Part shown: positions 1-8,318 of the stretch, one piece after another
Numbering within the stretch: the stretch's first letter is position 1
Layout of the letters: each line of letters starts with the position of its first letter
Source of the DNA: Thalassotalea sp. ND16A
Lineage (GTDB): Bacteria > Pseudomonadota > Gammaproteobacteria > Enterobacterales > Alteromonadaceae
Reading direction: 5' to 3'
Length of the DNA: 64,000 bases
Assembly: GCF_000764205.1 (NCBI RefSeq)
Contig: NZ_JQDZ01000047.1
Span: forward strand, 1-64,000
Position numbers and translations under genes: made by a program
The notes under the pieces: model-generated
What the model saw: the letters and a program-made list of their open reading frames with translations, nothing else
Database searches by the model: none
Told to the model about the DNA's origin: nothing

Positions 1-78
1 TGGCATCGAAGATGGAAAAATAGATTAATTGGAGGGGTAAATCCAAACTGGCGAGATTTATACCTTGATATTATTTGA
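1..78 (+). CDS. GIY-YIG nuclease family protein, C-terminal end only (cut by window edge)
   Basis: Reading frame 1 from the first base gives 25 residues ending at TGA 76-78. They closely match the last 25 residues of the complete GIY-YIG gene at 2562-2849 on the other strand, including the shared NPNWRDLY stretch. The start lies outside the window. It is one arm of a large inverted repeat. Confidence 0.75.
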   Translation, partial: WHRRWKNRLIGGVNPNWRDLYLDII

Positions 79-150
79 GTTTATTTTTGCTAGCCACAGC
101 ATGCGTCAGGAGGTTGCGGCCTGCGCCGCAATGACGGTGTGTTTTTTCTA
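1..150. repeat. Inverted repeat arm A (partner at 2491-2640)
   Basis: The reverse complement of 2491-2640 matches 1-150 with only about ten differences by eye. Both arms hold the end of a GIY-YIG gene followed by a REP-like hairpin (TTGCGGC...GCCGCAA). The two arms enclose about 2.3 kb with four small genes. The left limit may extend beyond the window. Confidence 0.85.
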
Positions 151-383
151 GATTAAGTGGTGTATTGTACGGCTCTTAATCGCTATAACCAGCCGTTGGG
201 CTGGTTAATAATTTGTAAAGTTACTATATCTGATGTTATTGTAAAAACACAAGTTTTTAGCAGTCGTCATCGTCTGCGATGAGCGATAAGGCGACATAAG
301 CCTTTGAATGTAAACTCTGAATTTCTACCAATTACATGCAGATTTCTTCTTTTAATAAGTTGTAATGTTGCTAAAGGATTACC
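79..383. other. Intergenic: inverted-repeat tail, hairpin and a GAGCGAT motif
   Basis: No credible gene. It holds the REP-like hairpin of the inverted repeat (about 110-137), a stem-loop at 187-206 (AACCAG...CTGGTT) without a clear T-run, and at 281-295 the first of several GAGCGATnAAG-type motifs that recur in every main gap of this segment. The SD of the next gene (AAAGGA) is at its right end. Confidence 0.6.
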
Positions 384-785
384 GTGAATTATTCTAGGAT
401 AATGTTATTTTCAATAAGTATTTACTTTTTGTTGGTGTTAGCATCAGCAATCGCCACATTATCAGTTGGGGCTGGTGATGCGACTCAAAGCACTTCTTTC
501 CTCGTGATAGTAGAAGTTCTTGGATTCATCATATCTTTGCTCGTGTATACATACCTCGCTTATAAGCAAGTAGCTAAAACTTATCAACATGCTTTTTACG
601 TTGCTATCCTTTTTTGGCTAATTAATTTAGGTTCTAGTTGGTTAATGAATATCTTTCTAGACATACCTATTGTTGCACTAGCGTTCTTATTTCCTTTTTT
701 ACTTAGTGTAATTGCAGTTTTATTGGGTACTGTTTTAGGAATTCAGTTACGCCAGAAATTAAATAATGATGTAATCGCAATTTAA
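384..785 (+). CDS. Small hypothetical membrane protein (four predicted TM segments)
   Basis: A 133-residue protein not recognised as a named family. It starts at GTG, chosen because AAAGGA lies a few bases upstream. Four hydrophobic stretches are visible (about residues 5-28, 39-60, 68-90 and 95-122) joined by very short loops, with a charged C-terminus, so it is probably an inner-membrane protein. It is the first of four same-strand genes lying between the inverted GIY-YIG arms, each of modest size and aimed at the envelope. No catalytic motif is seen and function is unknown. Confidence 0.6.
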   Translation: MNYSRIMLFSISIYFLLVLASAIATLSVGAGDATQSTSFLVIVEVLGFIISLLVYTYLAYKQVAKTYQHAFYVAILFWLINLGSSWLMNIFLDIPIVALAFLFPFLLSVIAVLLGTVLGIQLRQKLNNDVIAI

Positions 786-919
786 CAAAGCATTTAGATG
801 GGGCATTATCCTACTTCCGCTATTGGCACTGACTTGACCATAAGCTGTTGAAAAGGTTATGGTCTCCTTAGAGCGATCAACGGTCGTTTGTCAAAAACAA
901 TTATTAAAGGATTAATACC

Positions 920-1378
920 ATGCTTAAATCTATTATATTAACTCTTACTTTATTTTCTGTTAGCTTTAGTAGCTTTGCCGAAAGTAAATATGATTCGAAC
1001 ACAACAAATCAGATTCAATCTATTTTTTGGCTTGATGTTGACCAAGATGAAGCCATTATCTATGCCAAGTTTGAAGCTTTCTTTTCATTAAAGTCGTTCA
1101 TTGATGATGTTATTTTAACTGCACCGTCTAATAAAGTTACATCTTTTGATGGTACAGATAAGCTACTATTGATGTTGCACGAAAAACAAGAAATAGTTGA
1201 AGTGTATTTTTCCGAGAAAAGTATTATTTTGGATGGAATTTCTTACTCTGCAAACCCAGAAAAATTATCTCACTTCAAAGAGCTGAACAATTTCAGAATT
1301 GACAAAGGCGACAGCATTACTCATCAAGTATTAAATATGGCTATTAAAAACTATGGGTTAAAAGCCCTGGCTGAATAA
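920..1378 (+). CDS. Hypothetical secreted protein
   Basis: A 152-residue protein with a clear Sec signal peptide (hydrophobic residues 3-17, likely cleavage after SSFA near residue 20). An AAAGGA Shine-Dalgarno lies at a good distance before ATG 920. The mature part is mixed and charged with no cysteines or repeats; it is probably periplasmic and is not recognised as a named family. It stands alone with about 140-150 bp gaps on each side that carry GAGCGAT motifs. Function is unknown. Confidence 0.6.
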   Translation: MLKSIILTLTLFSVSFSSFAESKYDSNTTNQIQSIFWLDVDQDEAIIYAKFEAFFSLKSFIDDVILTAPSNKVTSFDGTDKLLLMLHEKQEIVEVYFSEKSIILDGISYSANPEKLSHFKELNNFRIDKGDSITHQVLNMAIKNYGLKALAE

Positions 1379-1531
1379 ACATCTAGCAAGATTAATGCTT
1401 GTAACTTAAATAATTTTAAAGCTCACGGGCCCGCTGCGAGCGATAAAGAGACAGTCCCACACTTATAAAAAATGAACCAATTTAAAAGGTTACTGACTAA
1501 CAAAGGACTATTTTAGAAAAGGAATATTTAC

Positions 1532-1810
1532 ATGAAATGGAATTTATTCATCATATCTTCACTGTTCATTACTGGTTGTGCCGCCCCTCCCGATGGTATC
1601 GAAACAAGTAATGTTGAAGCCTCTGGTGCAGCAACAATCATTGCTCTAGCAATGACGCCACATCAAAAAAATAGAAATCACATTGCGGATAAAAAACAGA
1701 GAGATAAATGTGCGAATGCTCGTTTAGAATTGGCTGTTGCCACAGAAATAAAGGAAGAAAAATTAATAACTCAATACCAAAGGGACATTGAGAGACTTTG
1801 CATTAAATAA
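1532..1810 (+). CDS. Small predicted lipoprotein
   Basis: A 92-residue protein with a lipoprotein signal: hydrophobic N-terminus and a lipobox ITGC, so Cys16 would be acylated. Residues after the Cys (AAPPDG) do not include Asp at +2, which would favour outer-membrane sorting. The C-terminal half is charged with two further cysteines. AAAAGGA precedes the start. It ends 10 bp before the start of the outer-membrane protein at 1821, and the two are probably co-transcribed. Family not recognised. Confidence 0.6.
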   Translation: MKWNLFIISSLFITGCAAPPDGIETSNVEASGAATIIALAMTPHQKNRNHIADKKQRDKCANARLELAVATEIKEEKLITQYQRDIERLCIK

Positions 1811-1820
1811 GGATATAAAA

Positions 1821-2336
1821 ATGAGAATAACTAAAACATTAATTTTACCGTTAGCTTTAGTATGTTTGGCAATCAATGCTAATGAAAACAATATTTATAT
1901 TACAGGCTCAATATTAAATTCAGACGTTGAATTAGGTAAACACACTGAAAGTGATACTGGGTATGCAGTGGGGCTAGGGTATAGATATAATACATCTTTC
2001 GATTTTGAAGTTAATGTATATGATTTTGGGGAAGTTGATTTCTCACAAGACGTTGATAAAGCTCACTTTGAAACTAAAGGATACTCAATAGCAGGTATCT
2101 ATAAATATCCTATTGGAGATTTGAAGCTATTAGCCGAGGTGAGTTATTTATGGTTTGAAAAAGATGGGAGTTACACAATATCTAACGCTAATTATGACCT
2201 TTCAAGTGACAACAATAATATTGCTTTTGGAGCGGGACTGTCTTATCAAATATTAAACTCATTTGAAATCAAAGCTCAGTATACAATTGGGTCGGATATC
2301 GAGTGGGCAGAAATAGGTTTTAATTTTTCTTTCTAA
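1821..2336 (+). CDS. Outer-membrane beta-barrel protein (OmpA-like fold)
   Basis: A 171-residue protein starting at ATG 1821, preferred over an upstream in-frame start at 1788 because it is preceded by AAGGA and gives a clean signal peptide (cleavage near residue 20). The mature chain shows alternating strands (AVGLGYRYN, SIAGIYKYP, IAFGAGLSYQ) and ends in FNFSF, a C-terminal aromatic typical of BAM-inserted barrels. The size suits an eight-stranded barrel. It lies directly after a small lipoprotein gene, so the pair may act together in the outer membrane. The ligand is unknown. Confidence 0.65.
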   Translation: MRITKTLILPLALVCLAINANENNIYITGSILNSDVELGKHTESDTGYAVGLGYRYNTSFDFEVNVYDFGEVDFSQDVDKAHFETKGYSIAGIYKYPIGDLKLLAEVSYLWFEKDGSYTISNANYDLSSDNNNIAFGAGLSYQILNSFEIKAQYTIGSDIEWAEIGFNFSF

Positions 2337-2345
2337 TAAATTTGG

Positions 2346-2368
2346 CTAATGTCACAGCGTGGCATTAG
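2346..2368 (+). terminator. Possible stem-loop terminator after the beta-barrel gene
   Basis: CTAATG...CATTAG stem with internal CAC/GTG pairing, 10 bp after the stop codon. The T-run after it is poor, so termination is uncertain. Confidence 0.35.
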
Positions 2369-2490
2369 TTGAAATAAACTATAAACATCTAATGGCGGCT
2401 ATTGGCACTGTTGAACCGTTCAATGAATTAACGTAATGTAATCAAAAGCTCACAGGCTGCTGCGAGCGATTAAGAGACCTATACAATATG

Positions 2491-2640
2491 AGAAAAAACA
2501 CACCGTCATTGCGGCGCAGGCCACAACCTCCCTACGCATGCTGTGGCTAGCAAAAATAAGCTCAAATAATATCAGGGTATAAATCTCGCCAGTTTGGATT
2601 AACCTCTTCAATTAATCTATTTTTCCATTTTCGATGCCAC
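2491..2640. repeat. Inverted repeat arm B (partner at 1-150)
   Basis: This arm covers the 3' end of the complete GIY-YIG gene and its downstream REP-like hairpin, in inverted orientation to arm A. The arms differ by scattered substitutions, so the duplication is not brand new. Confidence 0.85.
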
Positions 2641-2849
2641 TGCTTTAATCTCTTTTCTCTTACAATCACGTTTTCCATGTCGTTGAATAATTCAAAATAA
2701 ACAAGTTTTGTTAAGTTGTATTTAGCACTATAGCCACCAATAAGCTTTTCTTTATGTTGGTATATTCGTTGAACTAAATTGCTTGTTACGCCAATGTACA
2801 GAACTGTATTGTGAACATTAGAAATAACATAGATTGCGGGTTGTTTCAT
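2562..2849 (-). CDS. GIY-YIG nuclease family protein (small, YhbQ/UPF0213-like)
   Basis: A 95-residue single-domain GIY-YIG protein. The start at 2849 is chosen because AAGGAA lies 7 bp upstream; the longer frame would need a TTG start. The GIY-YIG signature is seen as AIYVISN followed by LYIGVTSN and Arg/His of QRIYQHK; the C-terminus REKRLKQWHRKW is typical of the subgroup. Family members cut or nick DNA, but their cellular role is largely unknown and many genomes carry several copies. A second copy end lies at 1-78 in inverted orientation. Confidence 0.85.
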   Translation of the reverse strand: MKQPAIYVISNVHNTVLYIGVTSNLVQRIYQHKEKLIGGYSAKYNLTKLVYFELFNDMENVIVREKRLKQWHRKWKNRLIEEVNPNWRDLYPDII

Positions 2850-3199
2850 GATTGAATTCCTTTTCAATAAATGAAATTTAAGTGTAGCTTAGTTAAAATT
2901 AGTTTGAGGAAGCGATTGTTTATAGGCACGCTATATCCGAATGGAGGTTGCGGCCTTCGCCGCAATGACGTGGTTAATTGTTTCTAAGTATGCCCTGATA
3001 TTGGAAGGTTAAACGTCTCTGAATGGCACTGACCTGCCCCATAGAAAAATACCGGCTTTCGCCGGTATGACATTTACTTTTATCGTTGTATTGGTCACGG
3101 CTTGGCACTTATGCGAGTCCAGCTATGAAAAATGCAATTCTAATTTATGGCTCTATAAGAAGAATTTAAACTAATTCACTTTAAGCCAGAAGATTTACA
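2850..3199. other. Intergenic with two REP-like hairpins
   Basis: No gene seen. One hairpin (TTGCGGCCTTCGCCGCAA, 2948-2965, followed by TGACG) is a relative of those in the inverted repeat. A second (ACCGGCTTTCGCCGGT, 3051-3066, followed by ATGAC) is of the same general design. The phrase GGCACTGACCTG at about 3026 resembles GGCACTGACTTG at about 825. Confidence 0.6.
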
Positions 3200-5995
3200 T
3201 TAGCTGACAAAAATCGCTTTAATACGTTCTAATAATTGACTTTCACTTTCTTGTAAAACACCACAACCGAGCCATTGTTTAAGCTTGCTGGTTAAATCAA
3301 TATCATCACCTTGCATCATTTTAGAAGACAATAAATTAACTTGCACTTGCATACGTTCATTGGCCAGTTCTTTCGGTGAGTCGACATTGGCGATAATTTC
3401 AAGCTCTAACGTTACCTGTGCTCTAAGCTCAGAGTTTGATTCACTGCTAATGGCTTGGGTAATAGATTTTTGCCAGACATTGCTTAAACGCTGATATTGC
3501 TCAGAACCTTGTAGCTGTGCTACTGATGTTGTCGCCGATGAGCTAAGCAACGCAAACAAATCCTCGAAAACTTGCTGTTTTTTATTGTCTTCGGCTTGTT
3601 GCAATTGCAATCTCAATTGCTTAACACTGTTTGAGGCTTTGTTGACTAAGTCTTTATTCATCGGCTTTAATGCTTTAACCGCATCAATAAAGCTTTCAAA
3701 TGCAGTCATTAATTGTCGCAATTCTTGTTCTGTTGCTGCATTAGTCAGTTGCTCATTTAAAAGATTAAGCTGCTGATTAAATTCAGTAACTTGCGCACTA
3801 ATATCGGCTTGTTGCTGCTCTTGTATATCATTTCGTTTAGCAAAAATTTGATCATTCACTTTCCGAAATGTCTGCCATAAGCTGTTTTCTTTATTGGGGC
3901 CGGCAAAACCAATATCACGCCATTTATTTTGTAACGTTTTTAATTCATTAATGGCGGCAAAAACATCTTCATTGTCTAATTGCAGCTTGGCCAAAGCAAC
4001 CAAGTTTTGCTTGGCATCAGCATTTTGTTTCTGAAATTTATGAATGCCAGTTTTTATCGGATCAACCAATTTTCGAAAAACTGGTTGGATCTTCTGATAT
4101 TCACTGCGGTCAACATCACCGGCGTCTCGCCAAGACGACTGTATTTTGTGCAGGCGGTTATCAATTTGCCGCCAATTAACTTCTTCGTGTTGGCTGTCTT
4201 CTAATAACACCGCAAGTTTGCTTAATATTTCTTGCTTAACTTGCAAATGATTGGCCCTGATCTCCCCTTGCTCGGCATAAAATGCTCTACAGGGAGCAAA
4301 GGCTTCTTCACAAGCTTGGTTAAAGGCGTCATTCAGCTCTTTATCCAGAGATTCGTCGGCGTGGCCTAAACTATTCCAATGTTTTCTGAAGCTTTTTACC
4401 TGTTCAGCTTGCGCTTGTGGGTTATCCAAAGGGCTAGTGATTAATGCTCTGATTTTTTCGAGCAACTCTTGCTTTCTTGGGGTAACAACAAAAGACTCGA
4501 GTTCATGTAATTCATCGATACGTTTGCTGATGCTTTCAAAATCATGAGCAATTTTTAACTGTTGTTCAGCCGATAAGTCATTGATCAGAAACGTCAATTT
4601 TTTATGTAAACCAAACGCTGATTTATATTTTCCATTGGCGACTAAACGTTTTAATTCAGATATTTTCTTACGAACATGATCGGCCGCATGATGCTGCTCT
4701 TTAATAAGAGGTTTCAGTGCTGCTAGCCAAGTAAATTGTAATTGATCACGTGCGGCAATTATCGAATGTGGTAAAATATCATTGGCTAAGGCATTGATTT
4801 TTTGCCATTGCTTTTGCCAATCATCAAATATTGGTTTACGTTGATTAAGCTCTTCAATCGTTGTCGGCAAAGACAAGGTGGACAGCTTTGAAATCAACCC
4901 TGTTGCACTACTTACACATTCAGCAACTTGCGGTAATTGATTTAACTTATTCTGCAACTGCTCGATTTTCTCTAATAACGCTTGTTGTTCAGTCTTTGTT
5001 AACAGAGAATCTTGGCCAGCAACAATTAAAGCCTCTAATTGCTGGCTTACTTGTGGTTGGTCGAGCTCAATGTTTTCAAACACGGCATCACTAATTTGCT
5101 GTGAAATTGTTTGGATCACATTGGCAAATTCTGTACTTTGCGCCAGTTTCTTAGCATCTTGCTCGGCAATAAACTGTTGATGGCGATACGCTTCTTCGCG
5201 CGCGGCGAAGTGCTTTTTCAAGCTTTGGCTAATATCATTATATTTATCAACAAATATGGTTTGTTCATCGGTCGCTAAACAGTCTAATTCTTGTTCAACT
5301 TGCAACCACTCATGTTGTAGTGATTCCTGACGCTGTAACATTAACGCATAATCTTGCAAATCTTTTAGTGCTAATAATTTAGATAACAGTAACTGGATTT
5401 GTTTACGAAGTTTTCCAGGTTTTTCCGCTAACTCACGCAAATTTGAGATTTTACCGATTAGCATGGTTTTGAATTCAGAGTCGACTGCTTTTTTCGATAA
5501 TTTCTCTAATAAATGCAAATCGTCGATACGCGCCAAGATCTCAGTTTGCAGATCAATATTGTCACTTTTGATCATAAACTGGCCGAGTAAATTGGGTTTA
5601 TTTACTTTTGCTAACAGCCCTTTTAGTAAACTGTGATCGTGTTCTATCAGCAACCATTGCTCAAGAAAGGCTATTTTTTCACAACGGTTTAAATAAGCAT
5701 GTTTTTGCTCAGCAGAAACATTTTGGTTATTTAAGATCTGTTGTTGTACTCGTTCTAAAGAAAATTGGCGAATTGCCGGCAAAGAGTTATCAATACTGGC
5801 ATGTAGGAATACAGAATATTGATTGAGTTTCAATAATGCCGCACGACGCACCAACTCGCTGATGTCATCGTTAACAAGGCGGTTGAGGATCTCAACATTG
5901 GCAGTTTCATTTAACTCAAAATTTTTAATGGCTTCAATACGGACGTTGGCATCTTTATGCTGCCACTTGGCTTTAAACAGTTTATTTAAGATCAT
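3200..5995 (-). CDS. DUF349 domain-containing coiled-coil protein
   Basis: A 931-residue, Gln/Leu/Lys-rich, helical protein with no signal peptide. The first 80 residues resemble HEAT-type repeats (HKDANVRIEAI, SELVRRAALLK). Several DUF349 units follow, each with a Trp-anchored core such as HWNSLGHAD, SWRDAGDVD and KWRDIGFAGP in the second half, separated by coiled coil. DUF349 proteins occur widely in Alteromonadales; their role is not established. The start overlaps the YeaC-like stop by 4 bp (ATGA), so translation is coupled to the two small upstream genes. A structural or nucleic-acid scaffold is possible but is inference. Confidence 0.85.
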   Translation of the reverse strand: MILNKLFKAKWQHKDANVRIEAIKNFELNETANVEILNRLVNDDISELVRRAALLKLNQYSVFLHASIDNSLPAIRQFSLERVQQQILNNQNVSAEQKHAYLNRCEKIAFLEQWLLIEHDHSLLKGLLAKVNKPNLLGQFMIKSDNIDLQTEILARIDDLHLLEKLSKKAVDSEFKTMLIGKISNLRELAEKPGKLRKQIQLLLSKLLALKDLQDYALMLQRQESLQHEWLQVEQELDCLATDEQTIFVDKYNDISQSLKKHFAAREEAYRHQQFIAEQDAKKLAQSTEFANVIQTISQQISDAVFENIELDQPQVSQQLEALIVAGQDSLLTKTEQQALLEKIEQLQNKLNQLPQVAECVSSATGLISKLSTLSLPTTIEELNQRKPIFDDWQKQWQKINALANDILPHSIIAARDQLQFTWLAALKPLIKEQHHAADHVRKKISELKRLVANGKYKSAFGLHKKLTFLINDLSAEQQLKIAHDFESISKRIDELHELESFVVTPRKQELLEKIRALITSPLDNPQAQAEQVKSFRKHWNSLGHADESLDKELNDAFNQACEEAFAPCRAFYAEQGEIRANHLQVKQEILSKLAVLLEDSQHEEVNWRQIDNRLHKIQSSWRDAGDVDRSEYQKIQPVFRKLVDPIKTGIHKFQKQNADAKQNLVALAKLQLDNEDVFAAINELKTLQNKWRDIGFAGPNKENSLWQTFRKVNDQIFAKRNDIQEQQQADISAQVTEFNQQLNLLNEQLTNAATEQELRQLMTAFESFIDAVKALKPMNKDLVNKASNSVKQLRLQLQQAEDNKKQQVFEDLFALLSSSATTSVAQLQGSEQYQRLSNVWQKSITQAISSESNSELRAQVTLELEIIANVDSPKELANERMQVQVNLLSSKMMQGDDIDLTSKLKQWLGCGVLQESESQLLERIKAIFVS

Positions 5996-6294
5996 AAATC
6001 GGTGAACCTGGCGATATCTTCATGTTGGGGATTATTATTTTCACGAGCAAATTGTTTAAACTGGCGCTTGAGCTCGGCTTTACTTTTATTAACAATTTCA
6101 CCATCACTACCAATGGTTAATATATCGTCGCTATTTAAATGACGTGCCTGATACGCCATGGATAGTTGCATGGCTGAGTCACGCTGAGCCTGGTCAACTG
6201 GCGTGCCTTCTGGCCATTTACCCGTTTCGGCAGCATGTTTTAAACGTTCGTACATTTCCATCGACATGGTGTCGACAACATCATATAAATTCAT
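5992..6294 (-). CDS. YeaC-like protein (DUF1315)
   Basis: A 100-residue soluble protein whose pattern (MEMYERLKHAAETGKWPEG followed by DQAQRDSAMQLSMAYQARH) matches the DUF1315/YeaC family of gammaproteobacteria; family function is unknown. It is the middle gene of a three-gene minus-strand unit: 7 bp after the zinc-ribbon protein and overlapping the DUF349 gene by 4 bp. The tight packing suggests that the three products act together. Confidence 0.8.
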   Translation of the reverse strand: MNLYDVVDTMSMEMYERLKHAAETGKWPEGTPVDQAQRDSAMQLSMAYQARHLNSDDILTIGSDGEIVNKSKAELKRQFKQFARENNNPQHEDIARFTDL

Positions 6295-6301
6295 TACAAC
6301 T

Positions 6302-6625
6302 CTACTTTCGTTTTAACCAAATAATTCTGGCTCGGTTTAATATATACCAGGCAAAACCGATTACGGCTGAACCTGTGGCTAAACTGTACTGCCAAGACGT
6401 TGGCTCTGGCTCGCCCCAAAACATAAAGCCAAAACCACCACAAAACAATAACATTGCAATCATCGACTGATTCATCAGTTTTTGTGACTGTTCAATTTTG
6501 CTTATTTTTTGCATCGACAATCGTTGCTCTTCGCTCATATCTGCCAAAACACACTGACAATGTTGACAAACAACAGCTTTTGACGATATACGTTTTGAAC
6601 AACTGGGACAATTAATTAATGCCAT
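6302..6625 (-). CDS. Zinc-ribbon membrane protein
   Basis: A 107-residue protein with an N-terminal zinc ribbon, CPSC (residues 6-9) and CQHC (19-22), a short helical linker, and two hydrophobic segments (about 55-71 and 79-96) before a basic tail. The ribbon is probably cytosolic and tethered to the inner membrane. First gene of the unit with the YeaC-like and DUF349 genes. Related small zinc-ribbon proteins are common, but no specific function is known. Confidence 0.7.
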   Translation of the reverse strand: MALINCPSCSKRISSKAVVCQHCQCVLADMSEEQRLSMQKISKIEQSQKLMNQSMIAMLLFCGGFGFMFWGEPEPTSWQYSLATGSAVIGFAWYILNRARIIWLKRK

Positions 6626-6660
6626 AATAACCTCTTAACTTTGAGCGTTTAATTTTACAA

Positions 6661-6688
6661 AAAAAAACGCCCTTGCGGGCGTTTTTTT
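6661..6688 (-). terminator. Rho-independent terminator after the AGCS symporter
   Basis: ACGCCC-TTGC-GGGCGT stem with A-run on one side and T-run on the other, so it can end transcripts in either direction. It lies between the symporter stop and the zinc-ribbon start, both minus strand. Confidence 0.9.
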
Positions 6689-6754
6689 CAATTTATTTTG
6701 ATATTTTATTAAATAAATCAAATATTGAAGCTGATTAACCCGAACTCGGGTTAG

Positions 6755-8233
6755 CTACTTTAGTTTTTCTTCCCATAATTCGGCATTTTTAATACCCAAT
6801 TTTTTCGGATCAAAGGTATATTTTTCAACACCGGCTTTGCGTTGCTGCTCATAATCTTTTAATGCTTTCAGTGCAGGCTTGGCCAAATACCAAATAATTA
6901 ATATGCCGATAATGTTCAACCACGCCATTAACCCTACGCCAATGTCGCCCATGCCCCAGGCTATGTCGGCCGTTTTTACTGTTCCATAAAAGGTTGCACT
7001 CATAATGATGGCTTTTAATAAAAACGTTAAGCCAGGTAACTTTAACGTACGGTGTATGTAATAGACATTATTTTCGGCGATAAAGTAATAAGCCAAAATC
7101 GTCGTAAATGCGAAAAAGAATAACGCGATAGCGATAAATGGTTTACCAATTCCGGTAAACACACTTTCAACCGCCATTTGCGTAAATGCCGGACTGTTGA
7201 TTATCACATCGGCGGCAACATTTTGTACCAGAAACGCCTGACCTTCCGGGTGTACATTGTAAGCACCAGTGATCAGGATCATAAACGCGGTAGCGGAACA
7301 AACAAACAAAGTATCAATATAGACAGAGAATGCTTGCACCAGGCCTTGTTGGGCAGGATGTTCAACTTCAGCGGCAGCGGCGGCATGAGGACCCGTACCT
7401 TGGCCTGCTTCGTTAGAATAAACACCACGTTTTACGCCCCAGCCAATCGCTGCACCTACACCTGCCATCGGACTAAATGCATCACTAACAATTAACATGA
7501 ATACACCGGGAAGTTGATCTATGTGTAACCCGATGATCACCAATGACACTAAAATGTACGCCAATGCCATAAACGGCACCACAATTTGAGTGAAATGTGC
7601 AATACGTTTAACGCCACCAAAGATGATAAAGCCAAGCAATAACACAATAGCGGTTGCCGTGTATATTTTGGCGTAACTGATTTCACCCAAAGAGGTCATC
7701 ATGGTGCCACCGGTACCAAAGGCTTGCTCTACCGCTTCGCCAATGCCATTCGATTGTACCATTGGCAACATAACACCACAGGCGATAATGGTAGCAATAG
7801 CGAATGTCCAGGCATACCACTTCTGCCCCATCGCTTTTTCAATATAATAAGCGGGACCACCGCGGTAAGAGCCTTCGTCCTTTTCTTTGTATATTTGCGC
7901 TAATGTGGATTCAACATAGGCGGTCGATGCCCCTAAGAAGGCGACAACCCACATCCAAAAAACAGCACCGGGACCTCCAAAGCCAATGGCGGCAGCGACA
8001 CCGGCGATATTACCCGTGCCCACACGGCCAGAAAGAGATACGGCTAATGCCTGAAACGACGAAATACCATGCTCTGAACTTTTGCCTGATAGCAGTAAAC
8101 GATACATTTCGCGGAAAAAACGAACCTGTACGAAGCGTGTTTTAAATGAAAAGAATAAACCCGTGCCTAAACAAAGGTAAATTAACGCTGGGCTCCAAAT
8201 GATGCCATTTAGAAAGTTAACGAACTCTAACAA
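6755..8233 (-). CDS. Sodium:alanine symporter (AGCS family)
   Basis: A 492-residue inner-membrane transporter with about ten or eleven TM segments. The AGCS hallmarks are plain: SLSGRVGTGNIAGVA near residue 67, GPGAVFWMWVVAFLGAST, and GVYSNEAGQGTGPHAAAA near residue 270. Family members import alanine or glycine with Na+. The length is normal for the family. It has its own terminator, and an inverted repeat (8265-8295) separates it from the carboxypeptidase upstream, so it is probably monocistronic. The exact amino acid carried cannot be read from sequence. Confidence 0.92.
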   Translation of the reverse strand: MLEFVNFLNGIIWSPALIYLCLGTGLFFSFKTRFVQVRFFREMYRLLLSGKSSEHGISSFQALAVSLSGRVGTGNIAGVAAAIGFGGPGAVFWMWVVAFLGASTAYVESTLAQIYKEKDEGSYRGGPAYYIEKAMGQKWYAWTFAIATIIACGVMLPMVQSNGIGEAVEQAFGTGGTMMTSLGEISYAKIYTATAIVLLLGFIIFGGVKRIAHFTQIVVPFMALAYILVSLVIIGLHIDQLPGVFMLIVSDAFSPMAGVGAAIGWGVKRGVYSNEAGQGTGPHAAAAAEVEHPAQQGLVQAFSVYIDTLFVCSATAFMILITGAYNVHPEGQAFLVQNVAADVIINSPAFTQMAVESVFTGIGKPFIAIALFFFAFTTILAYYFIAENNVYYIHRTLKLPGLTFLLKAIIMSATFYGTVKTADIAWGMGDIGVGLMAWLNIIGILIIWYLAKPALKALKDYEQQRKAGVEKYTFDPKKLGIKNAELWEEKLK

Positions 8234-8264
8234 AATAAACCCCTAAAGTTATTGTTTTATATAA

Positions 8265-8295
8265 TAAAAAAGAGTCATAAGTTATGACTCTATTT
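8265..8295 (-). terminator. Rho-independent terminator after the M14 carboxypeptidase
   Basis: Perfect AGAGTCATAA/TTATGACTCT palindrome flanked by A-rich and T-rich runs, 24 bp beyond the carboxypeptidase stop. Confidence 0.85.
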
Positions 8296-8318
8296 TACAT
8301 TTTATTGTTATTACAAAT

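Noticed and set aside
3200-5995. SMC-like ATPase, suggested by coiled coil and size
   Set aside because: No Walker A or B motifs; the repeated Trp motifs fit DUF349.
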